From the NCBI GenBank assembly GCA_028289365.1, contig JANQQM010000109.1:1-35659 (forward strand): 35,659 nucleotides of DNA, read 5' to 3'. The DNA comes from Salaquimonas sp. (lineage in GTDB: Bacteria > Pseudomonadota > Alphaproteobacteria > Rhizobiales > Rhizobiaceae). Shown piece by piece: positions 8,669-18,138 of this stretch. The position numbers and the translations under genes are program-made. A model generated the notes under the pieces. That model had not been told where the DNA came from and made no database searches. It saw nothing but the letters and a program-made list of their open reading frames with translations. Numbering within the stretch: the first letter of the stretch is position 1; the number at the start of each line of letters is the position of its first letter.

Positions 8669-9580
8669 ATGTCGACACAGCAAACAGTAGCAATTTCAAA
8701 ACCGGCCCACGACATTCATTGGGTAAATTTGATCGGAATTTCATTCTTTCATTTGATCGCCTTGCTGGCAGTGTTCCCGATCTTCTTTTCCTGGACCGGT
8801 CTGCTGCTGGCTTTCCTGGGCAACTATGTATTCGGGACGCTCGGCATAAACCTGTTTTACCACCGATATCTGACCCATAAGGGCTTTCGATGCCCAAGAT
8901 GGTTGGAGCGCACTTTCGCGATATTGGCGGTATGCTGTTTCCAGGAATCTCCGGCACAATGGGTGGCGGTACACCGACGCCATCATGAATATTCCGACGA
9001 GGAACCGGATCCGCATTCTCCGGTCCGGGGCTTTTTCTGGGCACATGTCGGCTGGATCCTGGTCAAACCGCCTAGCGAAACGCGCCGGGAACTGTATTCG
9101 CGTTACGCCAAGGATGTCCTGCGTGATCCGTTCTATCGCAAGCTGGAAAAGCCGTCCGTCTATCTGGGGATCATCGCACTGCAATGCATTGTTTTCTTCC
9201 TGGTAGGTTTCGGTGTCGAATTGGCACTAGGTGGTGGCTTGAATTCTGCAATTCTGTTCGGTGCAAGCCTTCTCATCTGGGGCGTATTCGTACGAACCGT
9301 ATTTGTCTGGCACGCAACCTGGTCGGTCAATTCCGTCACTCATATCTGGGGATATCAGAATTATGATACCGGCGAAAACAGCCGCAACAATATCCTGATC
9401 GGATACCTCACAAATGGTGAGGGCTGGCACAACAATCATCACGCCGATCCCAGGTCTTCACGCCACGGCCATCGGCCATTCGAATTCGATCTGACCTATT
9501 GGACCATTCGCTTCCTGGGGCTATTGGGCCTTGCAACCCATATCAGGGAAACGCAATTGATCAGGGACGCAAAAAGCTGA
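8669..9580 (+). CDS. Membrane fatty-acid (acyl-CoA, delta-9 type) desaturase
   Basis: 303 residues from the ATG at 8669 (the frame is open from 8633). The three His boxes of the membrane di-iron desaturases are present: HRYLTH (65-70), HRRHH (102-106) and HNNHH (254-258). Hydrophobic pairs lie before the first box and between the second and third (IIALQCIVFFLVGFGVELAL; a further segment near LLIWGVFVRTVF). The NGEGWHNNHH context is that of stearoyl-CoA/acyl-lipid delta-9 desaturases. It would introduce a cis double bond in a fatty-acyl chain at the inner membrane, using O2 and an electron donor not encoded here. It lies 43 bases before a cyclopropane-synthase-like gene and is divergent from ruvA. 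Bond position and acyl carrier are not readable from sequence. Confidence 0.9.
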   Translation: MSTQQTVAISKPAHDIHWVNLIGISFFHLIALLAVFPIFFSWTGLLLAFLGNYVFGTLGINLFYHRYLTHKGFRCPRWLERTFAILAVCCFQESPAQWVAVHRRHHEYSDEEPDPHSPVRGFFWAHVGWILVKPPSETRRELYSRYAKDVLRDPFYRKLEKPSVYLGIIALQCIVFFLVGFGVELALGGGLNSAILFGASLLIWGVFVRTVFVWHATWSVNSVTHIWGYQNYDTGENSRNNILIGYLTNGEGWHNNHHADPRSSRHGHRPFEFDLTYWTIRFLGLLGLATHIRETQLIRDAKS

Positions 9581-9623
9581 TTCCATCCTCTCAGTTAGAA
9601 CCAGTTTTTGGATAGTAACCAAC

Positions 9624-10487
9624 ATGTCGAAACTGCGACCATTCTACGAAGACGTTCAGTCCCATTACGACCTGTCCGACGATTTTTTTGCGCTCTTTCT
9701 CGATCCGACACGAACCTATAGCTGCGCCTATTTCAAGGAACCGGATTTCACACTTGAACAAGCCCAGAGAGCCAAGATCGATCTTTCACTTGGCAAGTGC
9801 CAGTTAAGTCCGGGTATGAAACTGCTGGACATTGGGTGCGGCTGGGGCGCGACCGCCTTTAGGGCAGCGGACCATTATGGTGCCAATGTGATCGGCCTGA
9901 CTCTGAGCGAAAACCAGCTCGCCTATGCCACGGAGCAAGCCGGGGAGTTGGGCCTTTCCGACAAGGTGGAATTTTGCCTCCAGGGTTGGGAGGAATTTTC
10001 CGGCTCGGTGGATAGAATTGTCAGCATCGGAGCGTTTGAGCATTTTCGCAAGGAGCGCCACGAGGCCTTCTTCCACAAATGCAGGGAAATACTGCCTGCC
10101 GGCGGAATAATGATGCTGCATTCAATTGTAACGCCGTCCTTCACCTACTTGAACGAACACGGCATCGAATTGACCCAGGAAGATGTCTGGTTTGGAAAAT
10201 TTATTCGCGACGAGATTTTCCCGGGCGGTCAGCTATGCGCCCCTGAACGAATTACATCACTTGCAACTAATATCGGTTTTGACGTCTTTCATACGCAGTC
10301 ATTGCGCTTGCACTACGCCCGGACCCTGGATTGCTGGGCGCAAAACCTGACCGAAGCGCGCGAGGAAGCGCTTAGCCTTACTTCGCAGACAGTCTATGAT
10401 CGCTACCAGAAATATCTCACCGGCTGTGCCGCGCAGTTCCGCAAGGGAACCATCGATGTCATGCAGTTTTGCATGCGCTCAAACTGA
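9624..10487 (+). CDS. Cyclopropane-fatty-acyl-phospholipid synthase family methyltransferase
   Basis: 287 residues, a lone SAM-dependent catalytic domain. It has the N-terminal HYDLSDDFFALFLD and YSCAYF motifs of the CFA/mycolic-acid cyclopropane synthases, SAM motif I LLDIGCGWGA (67-76), and VIGLTLSENQ. It lacks the extra N-terminal domain of E. coli Cfa, so its size is that of the short class. The family methylates cis double bonds of acyl chains, giving a cyclopropane ring or a methyl branch. Placed directly after a desaturase, it probably acts on that enzyme's product. Which product forms (cyclopropane, methyl branch, other) cannot be told from sequence. It ends 25 bases from the convergent ruvC. 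Confidence 0.88.
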   Translation: MSKLRPFYEDVQSHYDLSDDFFALFLDPTRTYSCAYFKEPDFTLEQAQRAKIDLSLGKCQLSPGMKLLDIGCGWGATAFRAADHYGANVIGLTLSENQLAYATEQAGELGLSDKVEFCLQGWEEFSGSVDRIVSIGAFEHFRKERHEAFFHKCREILPAGGIMMLHSIVTPSFTYLNEHGIELTQEDVWFGKFIRDEIFPGGQLCAPERITSLATNIGFDVFHTQSLRLHYARTLDCWAQNLTEAREEALSLTSQTVYDRYQKYLTGCAAQFRKGTIDVMQFCMRSN

Positions 10488-10512
10488 CTAACAATTTGAA
10501 GCTTCTTATTCG

Positions 10513-11028
10513 TTAGAGAGCTGACGACACACGATTTGCCAGTGTCGCGGCGGACCGCATATGGGCATGGCAAATCGCAATCGCCAATGCATCGGCGGCA
10601 TGTTCGGTCTCGAATATTGCTTTCGGTAGCAGCGTCTTGACCATCATCTGAATTTGACGCTTGTCCCCGTGACCGGTGCCGACAACCGATTTTTTCACCG
10701 CATTTGGGGCATATTCACTGACGACGAGCCCGGCACGCGCCGGAGCCAGCAAGGCAACACCGCGCGCTTGCCCCAATTTCAAGGTTGCTGAGCCGTCTCG
10801 GTTTACAAAAGTGCTCTCAATCGCCGCTTCGGCCGGATCCTGTTGCCGCAGGACATCCTCAATCCCGGCATAAAGTGTAACCAGCCTGTTTGCCAATTCT
10901 GCCTTCGCATTGGTCTTGATGGTACCGGATGCTACAAAGGTCAGGGAATTGCCCGAAGCATCAATAATCCCCCAACCTGTTTGGCGAAGGCCTGGATCAA
11001 TGCCGATAATGCGTATGGACTGATTCAT
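10513..11028 (-). CDS. ruvC: Crossover junction endodeoxyribonuclease RuvC
   Basis: 171 residues, full length. RNase H-like fold with acidic catalytic residues D11 ([14 protein letters not shown]), E71 (AAIESTFV) and the C-terminal H143/D146 ([14 protein letters not shown]). The motif [16 protein letters not shown] is also characteristic. RuvC resolves Holliday junctions as a dimer with RuvAB. It is on the same strand as ruvAB but about 2.1 kb upstream of ruvA, separated by two opposite-strand genes, so it must have its own promoter or be read with yebC. Confidence 0.97.
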   Translation of the reverse strand: MNQSIRIIGIDPGLRQTGWGIIDASGNSLTFVASGTIKTNAKAELANRLVTLYAGIEDVLRQQDPAEAAIESTFVNRDGSATLKLGQARGVALLAPARAGLVVSEYAPNAVKKSVVGTGHGDKRQIQMMVKTLLPKAIFETEHAADALAIAICHAHMRSAATLANRVSSAL

Positions 11029-11101
11029 GGTCGCCCGATTCTACGCAGATATACAGCGCCCGCAATCTATTTTCGTAACCCGTCCGGAATCAGGCAGCTA
11101 G

Positions 11102-11854
11102 CTATGCCGAAAGCCGTTCCATGACCTCTTCGGCGACATCCTCGTTGGAAAAGACATTCTGCACATCGTCATCTTCGTCGAGCGCATCCAGCAACTTCAT
11201 CAACGTCGTTGCTTTTTCTTCATCCAATGGTGTCTGATTTTGCGGAACCCAGACCAGATTGACCGATTCAGCTTCTCCCAGGCTTTCTTCAAGCGCCTTG
11301 GAGACCTGCCCGACATTCTCAAAGGAACAGGTAATCGTATGCCCTTCCTCGTCACTGGTTACGTCGTCGGCACCGGCCTCTATGGCGGCTTCCATTACGG
11401 CATCTTCATCAGCTGCATCCGGCTTGTAGACGATCTCGCCAACACGATCGAACATGAAGGAAACCGAACCGGTCTCGCCCATTGTCCCGCCATTCTTGGT
11501 AAATGCCGCGCGGATGTTCGAGGCCGATCGATTGAGATTGTCGGTCAGGGCCTCGACAATGATCGCGACACCGCCCGGACCATAGCCCTCATAACGGATT
11601 TCCTTGTAATCCTCGCCCTCGCCGCCGGCTCCCTTGTTGACCGCGCGTTGAATGTTGTCCTTTGGCATGGACTGGCCCTTGGCGTTCTGGATTGCCAGCC
11701 GCAGTCTCGGATTCATGCCCGGATCCGTGGTGCCGCCACCCATCTTCACTGCAACCGTGATTTCCTTGGATAGCCTGGAGAATAGCTTCGACCGGGCTGC
11801 ATCAGCGCGCCCTTTCCGATGCATGATGTTCTTGAATTTCGAATGGCCTGCCAT
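11102..11854 (-). CDS. yebC: YebC/PmpR (TACO1) family protein
   Basis: The family start [15 protein letters not shown] sets the start at 11854 (250 residues), although the frame is open to 11902. Typical segments are [38 protein letters not shown] and [19 protein letters not shown]. YebC proteins were long annotated as transcription regulators; later work ties the family to translation of difficult, for example polyproline, sequences. It lies between ruvC and ymdB, as is common near ruvC in proteobacteria. Confidence 0.95.
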   Translation of the reverse strand: MAGHSKFKNIMHRKGRADAARSKLFSRLSKEITVAVKMGGGTTDPGMNPRLRLAIQNAKGQSMPKDNIQRAVNKGAGGEGEDYKEIRYEGYGPGGVAIIVEALTDNLNRSASNIRAAFTKNGGTMGETGSVSFMFDRVGEIVYKPDAADEDAVMEAAIEAGADDVTSDEEGHTITCSFENVGQVSKALEESLGEAESVNLVWVPQNQTPLDEEKATTLMKLLDALDEDDDVQNVFSNEDVAEEVMERLSA

Positions 11855-12030
11855 AGCCCAACCTGCTGTAAATGGAGTGGAATACTGCCAGCTTATAAAC
11901 AAACCCGATGCCTGCCGTCCAGATGTTGCAGCTGGATATTGATTTGATAACTGGCCGCTTGTGCATCAGGAAATTGCGGCTCCGTTCTGTCAGAGAGCAA
12001 AGGACCCTATTTTATCGCCGATGATTCGAT

Positions 12031-12852
12031 TCACCAGGGCAAGACGTTTTCCAGGATGGGGCCCATGCGAAGCGGTGCAATTTTTTGCGCAAGGCCGGTG
12101 GTCTCGTCGATATCGACCCCGATACCGCATAACGTTGCCTCTCCCGAAGCAGCTTCAAATCGATTCTTTGGGATCTTGGTCAGGAACCGGTTAATCGGCT
12201 CCTCCTTGTCCATGCCAAGCGAGGAATCATAACTTCCGCACATGCCGACGTCGGAAATATACGCCGTACCGCCGGGCAGAATTTGATGATCTGCGGTCGG
12301 GCAGTGCGTGTGAGTGCCAACGACGACGGAGACCCGGCCATCAATAAAATGCGCAAAGCAAACTTTTTCCGAAGTGGCTTCCGCATGAAAATCAACGAAA
12401 ATCACATCTGCATCCCGGCCAAGCTCCACATTTTCCAGCAATTTTTCACCGCAACGGAACGGATCATCCAGCGTTGGCTGCATGAAGATGTGACCCATTA
12501 TATTGGTCACCATGACCCTTGCCCCATTTCGCGCTTCCACGATATTGGCTCCTCGTCCAGGTGTTCCTTCCGGAAAATTCGCTGGTCGCAGAAACCGATC
12601 CTGTCGATCGGCAAAGACAAGTGCCTCTCGCTGATCCCAGACATGGTTTCCGGTTGTCACCATATCTGCGCCGGCTTCCAGGGTCGCATTGAAAATTTCT
12701 TCCGTAATGCCAAATCCGCCCGCCGCGTTCTCGCCGTTGACAATCACGAACTCGATATTCCATCGGTCAATCAAGGAGGGCAGATTTTTGAAGACCGCTT
12801 CACGGCCGCTGCGGCCCACCATGTCGCCGAGAAATAAAAGACGCATACTCAA
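12031..12852 (-). CDS. ymdB: YmdB-type metallophosphoesterase (2',3'-cyclic nucleotide phosphodiesterase family)
   Basis: 273 residues, matching the TIGR00282/YmdB length. Metal ligands are visible in LFLGDMVGRSG, NGENAAGG, TTGNHVWD, VDFHAEATSEK and GTHTHCPTAD. Bacillus YmdB hydrolyses cyclic nucleotides and affects motility/biofilm decisions; the role in alphaproteobacteria is not established. The gene starts six bases after the fthC stop, so the two form an operon behind the 6S RNA. The second codon-frame ATG at 12846 is an equal start candidate. Confidence 0.93.
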   Translation of the reverse strand: MSMRLLFLGDMVGRSGREAVFKNLPSLIDRWNIEFVIVNGENAAGGFGITEEIFNATLEAGADMVTTGNHVWDQREALVFADRQDRFLRPANFPEGTPGRGANIVEARNGARVMVTNIMGHIFMQPTLDDPFRCGEKLLENVELGRDADVIFVDFHAEATSEKVCFAHFIDGRVSVVVGTHTHCPTADHQILPGGTAYISDVGMCGSYDSSLGMDKEEPINRFLTKIPKNRFEAASGEATLCGIGVDIDETTGLAQKIAPLRMGPILENVLPW

Positions 12853-12858
12853 ATCCTG

Positions 12859-13425
12859 TTACTTGCCAAACCGCCTGATACCGGTTTCGGTCACGATGGC
12901 ACCCAGCTTCTTGTCGTGCGCCTCTGCCGGTATATTGTCCACTTCCTGAACATTAAATGCAATTCCGACTAGAAATGGATCAACTCCCTTTGCTTCCAGC
13001 CGGCTGATTGCCCGGTCGTAATGTCCAGCGCCATAGCCGAGCCTGTTGCCGTATTTGTCGAAAGCAGCAAGCGGCATGATCAGCAATTGCGGATCGAGTA
13101 TCTCGGCCTCGTCACTTGGCCCGCGGGTTCCAAATCCCGTATCGACCAGCTCACCATCACGCAACAGCTCACGGAATAAAATGGTCTCTTTGTCGATGAC
13201 AACAGGAAGCGTTAGCCGAGCCCCTTGCTTTCCCAGCCTGTCCATCAATGGTCGCGGATCAATCTCTGAACGGATCGGCAAAAACCCGGAAATGATCGTA
13301 CCGGGTTCAAATTCCAGCGCTTCGGCGCCATGCTCGCAAGCCGCCATGCTGTATTCCAGGCGTTGAACCGGATCGAGATCGTCTCTCCTCTCAAGCGCCA
13401 TCTTGCGCAATTCGGACTTGTTCAT
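12859..13425 (-). CDS. fthC: 5-formyltetrahydrofolate cyclo-ligase
   Basis: The family N-terminus MNKSELRKMALERR places the start at 13425 (188 residues), not at the frame's upstream limit. The ATP/folate motif GYGAGHYDRAI and SEIDPRPLM, LLIMPLAAFD are visible; His replaces the more usual Tyr in GYYDR. It converts 5-formyl-THF to 5,10-methenyl-THF with ATP. The 6S RNA lies just upstream on the same strand, the same neighbourhood as ssrS-ygfA in E. coli, so it may be made by readthrough of the 6S promoter. Confidence 0.94.
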   Translation of the reverse strand: MNKSELRKMALERRDDLDPVQRLEYSMAACEHGAEALEFEPGTIISGFLPIRSEIDPRPLMDRLGKQGARLTLPVVIDKETILFRELLRDGELVDTGFGTRGPSDEAEILDPQLLIMPLAAFDKYGNRLGYGAGHYDRAISRLEAKGVDPFLVGIAFNVQEVDNIPAEAHDKKLGAIVTETGIRRFGK

Positions 13426-13554
13426 GATGGGATCCGTGATTGTGGCAGGCCTGCTAGCATCTCTATTTATTTGGAGATGTAAACCTCGCTTCGATCGGCC
13501 AATCCCGGGCATTGGGGAGTTGGAAGCAATTCCCATCTTCTCAAATCAATCATA

Positions 13555-13716
13555 AAAAAGCTGACGAGCCGCTTCGGCCGTTGGATTCTCGATCCCGGGA
13601 ACCTACAAAGTAGGTGGGCGCCGTATGTCCAAGCCCACGAGCCTGGACAGGGACAGCTCCCTTCAGGATCAATAAGGCCCCGGAAATAATTATCCTACGC
13701 ACCGCGCAGCCCGCCA
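13555..13716 (-). ncRNA. ssrS: 6S RNA
   Basis: The gene-free stretch between zapA and fthC, the conserved 6S location, encodes on the minus strand a long imperfect hairpin of about 160 bases. The 3' half contains GGCGCCCACCTAC followed by a TAGGT arm and CCCGGGATCGAGAATC, the pattern I recognise from alphaproteobacterial 6S RNAs. Terminal pairing of GGGCTGCG at the 5' end with the CGTCAGC region at the 3' end closes the stem. A -10-like TATATA (13728-13723) sits about seven bases before the proposed 5' end. GCCG-AAG-CGGC and a T-run (about 13558-13553) mark the 3' end. 6S RNA binds the RNA polymerase holoenzyme in stationary phase. Ends are approximate. Confidence 0.8.
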
Positions 13717-13797
13717 AAAGCCTATATAGAGATGACAGTCCTCGCTTGCCAGCAGAATATCTGGCCAATCTTCCGGTATGATGAATATCAGCTGCAG

Positions 13798-14163
13798 CTA
13801 ATGATCAGGCTTGTTGATCTCGACCGTAATCGCCTCGATCTTTTCAGCCGCTGCCGTAAGCCGGCGCGCCATGTCGCCGTCATTGTCCCGGATTTTGCCC
13901 AACGCGTCGTCCCGGCTGGCCTTCAGCACAGTGATGTCTGCTTCCAGACTGCGCACCCGCTTTTCAAGCTCCTGCATCTCGTCGATTATCATGACGCCCG
14001 CCATGACCGTGAGCCGCTGGTCACCGATCTCGCCAAACGATTCGCGCAACTGGCCAATATATTCATTGAACCGGTCAGCCAGGCTGATCAGATGGGCCTC
14101 CTGCCCCTCGTCACAGGCCATTCTATAGGCCTTGCCGTTAATCGTTACCGTGACATGGGCCAT
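13798..14163 (-). CDS. zapA: Cell division protein ZapA
   Basis: 121 residues. The N-terminal beta-beta-alpha (VTVTINGKAYRMACDEGQEA), the long helix with HLISLADRFNEYIGQL, and a C-terminal coiled coil (MIIDEMQELEKRVRSLEADI) are those of ZapA. ZapA tetramers cross-link FtsZ protofilaments at midcell. It starts three bases after the upstream DUF4164 gene's stop and is almost certainly cotranscribed with it. Confidence 0.93.
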   Translation of the reverse strand: MAHVTVTINGKAYRMACDEGQEAHLISLADRFNEYIGQLRESFGEIGDQRLTVMAGVMIIDEMQELEKRVRSLEADITVLKASRDDALGKIRDNDGDMARRLTAAAEKIEAITVEINKPDH

Positions 14164-14166
14164 GAA

Positions 14167-14499
14167 CTACTCCTCACGGTCTAGTACGTTGCGAATCGAC
14201 TCCATTGCATCGACCAGCCGTCTGGAAACCTCTCGATTGGTATTTTCCAGCCGCTTTGCACGCGATTCTGCCTCATCCAGCGATTCGGCCAATCGCGATC
14301 GGTCAGCACCCATTCGCTGTACCTCAGCTTCCGCATCCAATAATTGCGTAGCACGCTCCGACCGGTTGGAATATGCGCTTATAAGCCCCGCCAACGCCTT
14401 GTCGAACCGCGTATAAGCATCATCCACCGCATCGCTTTCATCGGTTTCGATGATTGGTTTGTCAGAATTTCCATTTGGAACTTCCGAAGAAGGAACCAT
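14167..14499 (-). CDS. DUF4164-like coiled-coil protein
   Basis: 110 residues. After an acidic, probably disordered N-terminus (to about 25), nearly all of it is predicted helix with heptads (LLDAEAEVQRMGADRSRLAE, then LDEAESRAKRLENTNREVSR). No signal or membrane segment. Small coiled-coil proteins of this kind commonly precede zapA in Hyphomicrobiales. Its function is not established; the coupling to zapA suggests a role near the divisome, for example as a ZapB-like partner, but that is inference. Confidence 0.8.
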   Translation of the reverse strand: MVPSSEVPNGNSDKPIIETDESDAVDDAYTRFDKALAGLISAYSNRSERATQLLDAEAEVQRMGADRSRLAESLDEAESRAKRLENTNREVSRRLVDAMESIRNVLDREE

Positions 14500-14533
14500 T
14501 GCCGCACCTAACTAATACAATTTCCGCCCAAAA

Positions 14534-14563
14534 TTGTAACAGCTCACCGGATGTTGTTACCAA
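14534..14563 (-). promoter_or_regulatory. Promoter candidate for DUF4164-zapA
   Basis: On the minus strand TTGGTA (14563-14558), 18 bases, TTACAA (14539-14534), about 40 bases before the DUF4164 start. GTAACA and TGTTAC arms with a 13-base spacer lie over it. Confidence 0.35.
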
Positions 14564-14820
14564 CTCTATATGCCAGACATTATATCCGGCATCCGCATTC
14601 GCCGAACTGTCACATTTACAGCGTTGCCCGGCCCCCCGGCCACACGTCACTACACACCAGCACGTCGCGAACAAACGCGCTATTTGCCACACAGACAGAT
14701 GGTTAGCGCCAAAACATTACGCATTGCACGAACTAATCGTCAACAATCAATCGATCATTTATTTTGCTTCTGATGCGGTTATCCCCTGACTATATTCCTT
14801 TCTAGAATTCAATCCGCACA

Positions 14821-14848
14821 TTGACTTGAGCACTCCACCTGCTAGAAA
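14821..14848 (+). promoter_or_regulatory. Promoter candidate for tkt
   Basis: TTGACT (14821-14826), 16-base spacer, TAGAAA (14843-14848). A transcript would start near 14855, giving a 5' leader of about 115 bases before tkt. Confidence 0.5.
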
Positions 14849-14857
14849 ACCGCGCGT

Positions 14858-14873
14858 CGCTGCCAAGGCAGCG
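14858..14873. repeat. Inverted repeat at the presumed tkt transcript start
   Basis: CGCTGCC, AA, GGCAGCG: perfect 7-bp arms within 10 bases of the -10 element. It could be a repressor operator or a 5'-end stem-loop protecting the mRNA. The downstream ATCATTTTTC is too interrupted for a convincing terminator. Confidence 0.5.
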
Positions 14874-14969
14874 TAATCATTTTTCATTGGCGAGGCATAA
14901 CGGTTCAGGTCCGCCGGTTTTTAAAGAACGCGCCCGCATATACTACCAACAGGAAGTCAGGCATTTTCA

Positions 14970-16958
14970 ATGAACGAGACTGAAAAACACGCCGGAATGG
15001 CGAACGCTATCCGATTTTTGTCGATGGATGCGGTTCAAAAAGCCAATTCCGGTCACCCGGGGCTTCCCATGGGTGTCGCCGATCTGGCAACGGTACTATT
15101 CTCAAAATTTCTGGTTTTTGATCCAAAAGATCCCGAATGGCCCAACCGCGACCGATTTGTGCTTTCCGCCGGTCACGGCTCAATGCTCCTATATTCCCTG
15201 CACTATCTCCTCGGCTACGAGGATATGGATATCAAGCAGATCAAGAATTTCCGGCAATTGGGCTCGATTACCGCTGGCCACCCCGAATTTGGGCACGCCT
15301 CCGGCATTGAAACCACGACCGGGCCGCTTGGCCAGGGCATCGCAAATGCCGTCGGGATGGCAATTGCAGAACGAAAGCTGGCCGACGAATTTGGCGAGGA
15401 CATCGTCGATCATCGTACCTGGTGTATCGTTGGCGACGGGTGCCTGATGGAGGGCATCAGCCAGGAGGCAATTGCACTGGCTGGTCATCTGAAACTGTCC
15501 AAGCTCACGGTCATCTGGGATGACAACAACATCTCCATCGATGGCCCTCTGTCGCTTTCGGACTCGACCGACCAGGTAAAGCGATTTGAAGCCAGCGGCT
15601 GGGACATAATCGAAGTCGATGGCCATGATCCCGAACAGATCGCCGAAGCAATGGCCAAGGTTTCCGAACATGAACGGCCTACCTTGATCGCAGCGAACAC
15701 CACGATCGGCTATGGCGCACCAACGAAAGCCGGAACCGCAAAGGCGCATGGTTCACCCCTAGGTGATGATGAGATCAAGGCAACGCGCAAGGCGCTCGAA
15801 TGGGAGTGCGGCGCGTTCAAGATACCGGAAGAGGTTCTCGATGCCTGGAGGATTGCCGGCTTGAGATCAGGCCAGAAACGCAAGGAATGGGAAAAGCGCT
15901 TCAGCGAGGCGGACGCGGAAGTCCGCGGCGAATTCGAGCGGCGTATCCGCGGCGACCTGCCTGCAGCCTTCGGTGAAACACTGGATGAATATCGCAAGAA
16001 ACTTGCAGCCGACAAGCCAGTGCTGGCCACGCGAAAATCTTCTGAAAATACGTTGGAAGTCATCAATGGTGTGGTGACGGAATCCCTCGGCGGCTCCGCC
16101 GATCTGACCGGATCGAACAACACCAGAACCAGCCAGACGGTTGCAATTACACCCGATGATTTTTCTGGGCGCTATCTGCATTACGGCATCCGCGAACACG
16201 GCATGGCCGCTGCCATGAACGGAATCACCTTGCATGGTGGTCTTATCCCGTATGGCGGAACCTTCCTGGTGTTTTCGGACTATTCCAGACCGGCGATCCG
16301 GCTGGCCGCATTGATGAAGATCCGGGTAATCCACGTATTGACCCATGATTCCATCGGCCTGGGTGAAGACGGTCCGACCCATCAGCCGGTCGAACAGATT
16401 GCAGCGCTTCGTGCAATCCCGAACTTGTTCGTCCTGCGCCCGGCAGACGCAATGGAAACCGCTGAGTGCTGGCAAATCGCCTTTGAGAATCAAAACGCAC
16501 CTTCCGCACTTGCACTGACCCGGCAAAACCTTGCCGCGGTTCGCCATGAATATGAGGCAGAAAACCTTTGCAGCCGGGGTGCCTATGAGCTTCGACCGGC
16601 CAGCAATGAAGCGCTGGTGACCTTGTTTGCCTCGGGCTCGGAAGTACAGATCGCGCTGGAAGCCCAGACCATGCTCGAGGAAAGAGGCGTGGCCACAAGG
16701 GTTGTGTCCGTACCGTGCTTTGAACTGTTTGAAAAACAGTCCGAAGAATATCGCAACTCGGTAATCGGTGAAGCGCCTGCCCGTGTTGCGGTTGAAGCTG
16801 CAGTCAAACAGGGCTGGGAACGTTTCATCGGCGAGAAGGGTGCATTTGTCGGCATGGACAGCTTCGGTGCATCCGCACCCTATGAAGACCTGTTTGATCA
16901 TTTTGGAATAACGGCGGAAGCCGTGGTTGCGGCAGCAACCGAAATCCTGGAGCAATAA
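14970..16958 (+). CDS. tkt: Transketolase
   Basis: 662 residues, full length. The N-terminal SGHPGLPMG (with H29), AGHGSML (H69), and the thiamine-diphosphate motif from [13 protein letters not shown] (155-167) to DDNNISID (184-191) are intact. The central pyrimidine-binding domain has [18 protein letters not shown] and [14 protein letters not shown]. It transfers two-carbon units between sugar phosphates, linking glycolysis and the pentose phosphate pathway. It is the first gene of the plus-strand run tkt, gap, pgk, fba, an order common in Hyphomicrobiales. A gap of 158 bases to gap allows a second promoter. Confidence 0.98.
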   Translation: MNETEKHAGMANAIRFLSMDAVQKANSGHPGLPMGVADLATVLFSKFLVFDPKDPEWPNRDRFVLSAGHGSMLLYSLHYLLGYEDMDIKQIKNFRQLGSITAGHPEFGHASGIETTTGPLGQGIANAVGMAIAERKLADEFGEDIVDHRTWCIVGDGCLMEGISQEAIALAGHLKLSKLTVIWDDNNISIDGPLSLSDSTDQVKRFEASGWDIIEVDGHDPEQIAEAMAKVSEHERPTLIAANTTIGYGAPTKAGTAKAHGSPLGDDEIKATRKALEWECGAFKIPEEVLDAWRIAGLRSGQKRKEWEKRFSEADAEVRGEFERRIRGDLPAAFGETLDEYRKKLAADKPVLATRKSSENTLEVINGVVTESLGGSADLTGSNNTRTSQTVAITPDDFSGRYLHYGIREHGMAAAMNGITLHGGLIPYGGTFLVFSDYSRPAIRLAALMKIRVIHVLTHDSIGLGEDGPTHQPVEQIAALRAIPNLFVLRPADAMETAECWQIAFENQNAPSALALTRQNLAAVRHEYEAENLCSRGAYELRPASNEALVTLFASGSEVQIALEAQTMLEERGVATRVVSVPCFELFEKQSEEYRNSVIGEAPARVAVEAAVKQGWERFIGEKGAFVGMDSFGASAPYEDLFDHFGITAEAVVAAATEILEQ

Positions 16959-17116
16959 TAATCAGACTTGCTGTGCCAATTTGACCGGACGCACATCTGG
17001 AAGATTTGAACAATTCCGGCTAAGAAGCCTCGGCAATTGGTTACAGCGCGCAAATCCCCGTGGCGACGTATGGGCCACATCGTTCTTATAGAGTTCAAGA
17101 AATTTTGGAGGCATCA

Positions 17117-18118
17117 ATGACTGTGAAAGTCGCAATTAACGGATTTGGCCGCATTGGCCGTAATGTCTTGCGGGCGATAATTGAATCGGACCGTACGGAT
17201 CTGGAAGTCGTAGCAATCAATGATCTGGGGCCGGTCGAAACCAATGCCCACCTGATGCGCTATGACAGCGTGCACGGGAAATTTCCGGGCACGGTGACGG
17301 TCGATGGCGATACGATTGACGTCGGGCGTGGTCCAATCCGGGTGACCGCCGAACGCGATCCTACCAAACTCCCATGGTCGGATGTCGATATTGCACTGGA
17401 ATGTACCGGTATCTTCACGGCACGCGACAAGGCTGCGCTGCATCTGGAAAACGGTTCCAAGCGGGTTCTCGTCTCCGCCCCGGCTTCTGGTGCCGACAAG
17501 ACCATTGTTTATGGCGTAAACCACGAGCAGTTGACGGCAGATGACCATGTTGTTTCGAACGCATCCTGCACCACCAACTGCCTGGCGCCGGTGGCCATGG
17601 TCATGCATGACAATTTCGGTATCGAGAAAGGCTACATGACGACAATCCACGCTTATACTGGCGATCAGCCGACGCTCGACACCATGCACAAGGATCTCTA
17701 TCGGGCGAGGGCTGCAGCCCTCTCTATGATCCCGACCTCAACTGGTGCTGCAAAGGCCGTGGGCCTCGTCCTTCCCGAACTGAACGGTAAACTCGACGGT
17801 TCCGCAATTCGGGTTCCGACACCCAATGTTTCGGTCGTCGACCTGAAGTTTGTCGCCTCGAAGGACTGCACCGCCGAAGAGGTCAACTCGGCAGTGGAGA
17901 AGGTTGCGAGCCAGTCGTTGAAGGGTATCCTGGACTATAATGACGGTCCGATGGTTTCAGTCGACTTCAACCATGATCCGCATTCCTCCAACTTTGCCGC
18001 TCAGCAGACCAAAGTCCTGGAAGGAAATCTGGTGCGTGTCCTTTCCTGGTACGACAATGAGTGGGGCTTCTCCATGCGTATGGCGGACACCGCCGTTGCG
18101 ATGGGCAAACTGCTCTAG
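17117..18118 (+). CDS. gap: Glyceraldehyde-3-phosphate dehydrogenase (type I)
   Basis: The start at 17117 is set by the ribosome site GGAGG six bases upstream and by the family N-terminus [16 protein letters not shown]; the frame itself is open from 17060. 333 residues. Catalytic C151 is in [12 protein letters not shown], and [17 protein letters not shown] and [13 protein letters not shown] are diagnostic. NAD-dependent oxidation of glyceraldehyde-3-phosphate to 1,3-bisphosphoglycerate in the cytoplasm. The substrate of its partner pgk, which follows two short genes later, is its product. Confidence 0.98.
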   Translation: MTVKVAINGFGRIGRNVLRAIIESDRTDLEVVAINDLGPVETNAHLMRYDSVHGKFPGTVTVDGDTIDVGRGPIRVTAERDPTKLPWSDVDIALECTGIFTARDKAALHLENGSKRVLVSAPASGADKTIVYGVNHEQLTADDHVVSNASCTTNCLAPVAMVMHDNFGIEKGYMTTIHAYTGDQPTLDTMHKDLYRARAAALSMIPTSTGAAKAVGLVLPELNGKLDGSAIRVPTPNVSVVDLKFVASKDCTAEEVNSAVEKVASQSLKGILDYNDGPMVSVDFNHDPHSSNFAAQQTKVLEGNLVRVLSWYDNEWGFSMRMADTAVAMGKLL

Positions 18119-18138
18119 AAAACCGACGGAGTAATTGC

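Larger units (their letters stand above)
14500..14969. other. Divergent intergenic region between DUF4164-zapA and tkt
   Basis: 470 bases without a supportable gene; open frames here lack family features. It holds a promoter candidate facing zapA (14534-14563), a promoter candidate facing tkt (14821-14848) and an inverted repeat just after the latter. Between 14600 and 14800 I see no clear structure. Confidence 0.6.

Noticed and set aside
9624-10487. Mycolic-acid cyclopropane synthase
   Set aside because: Length and motifs resemble the mycobacterial enzymes, but alphaproteobacteria lack mycolic acids; the wider CFA-family label is safer.
14849-14969. Riboswitch or attenuator in the tkt leader
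   Set aside because: Only one short inverted repeat is visible; no recognisable aptamer, and no stem followed by an uninterrupted T-run.
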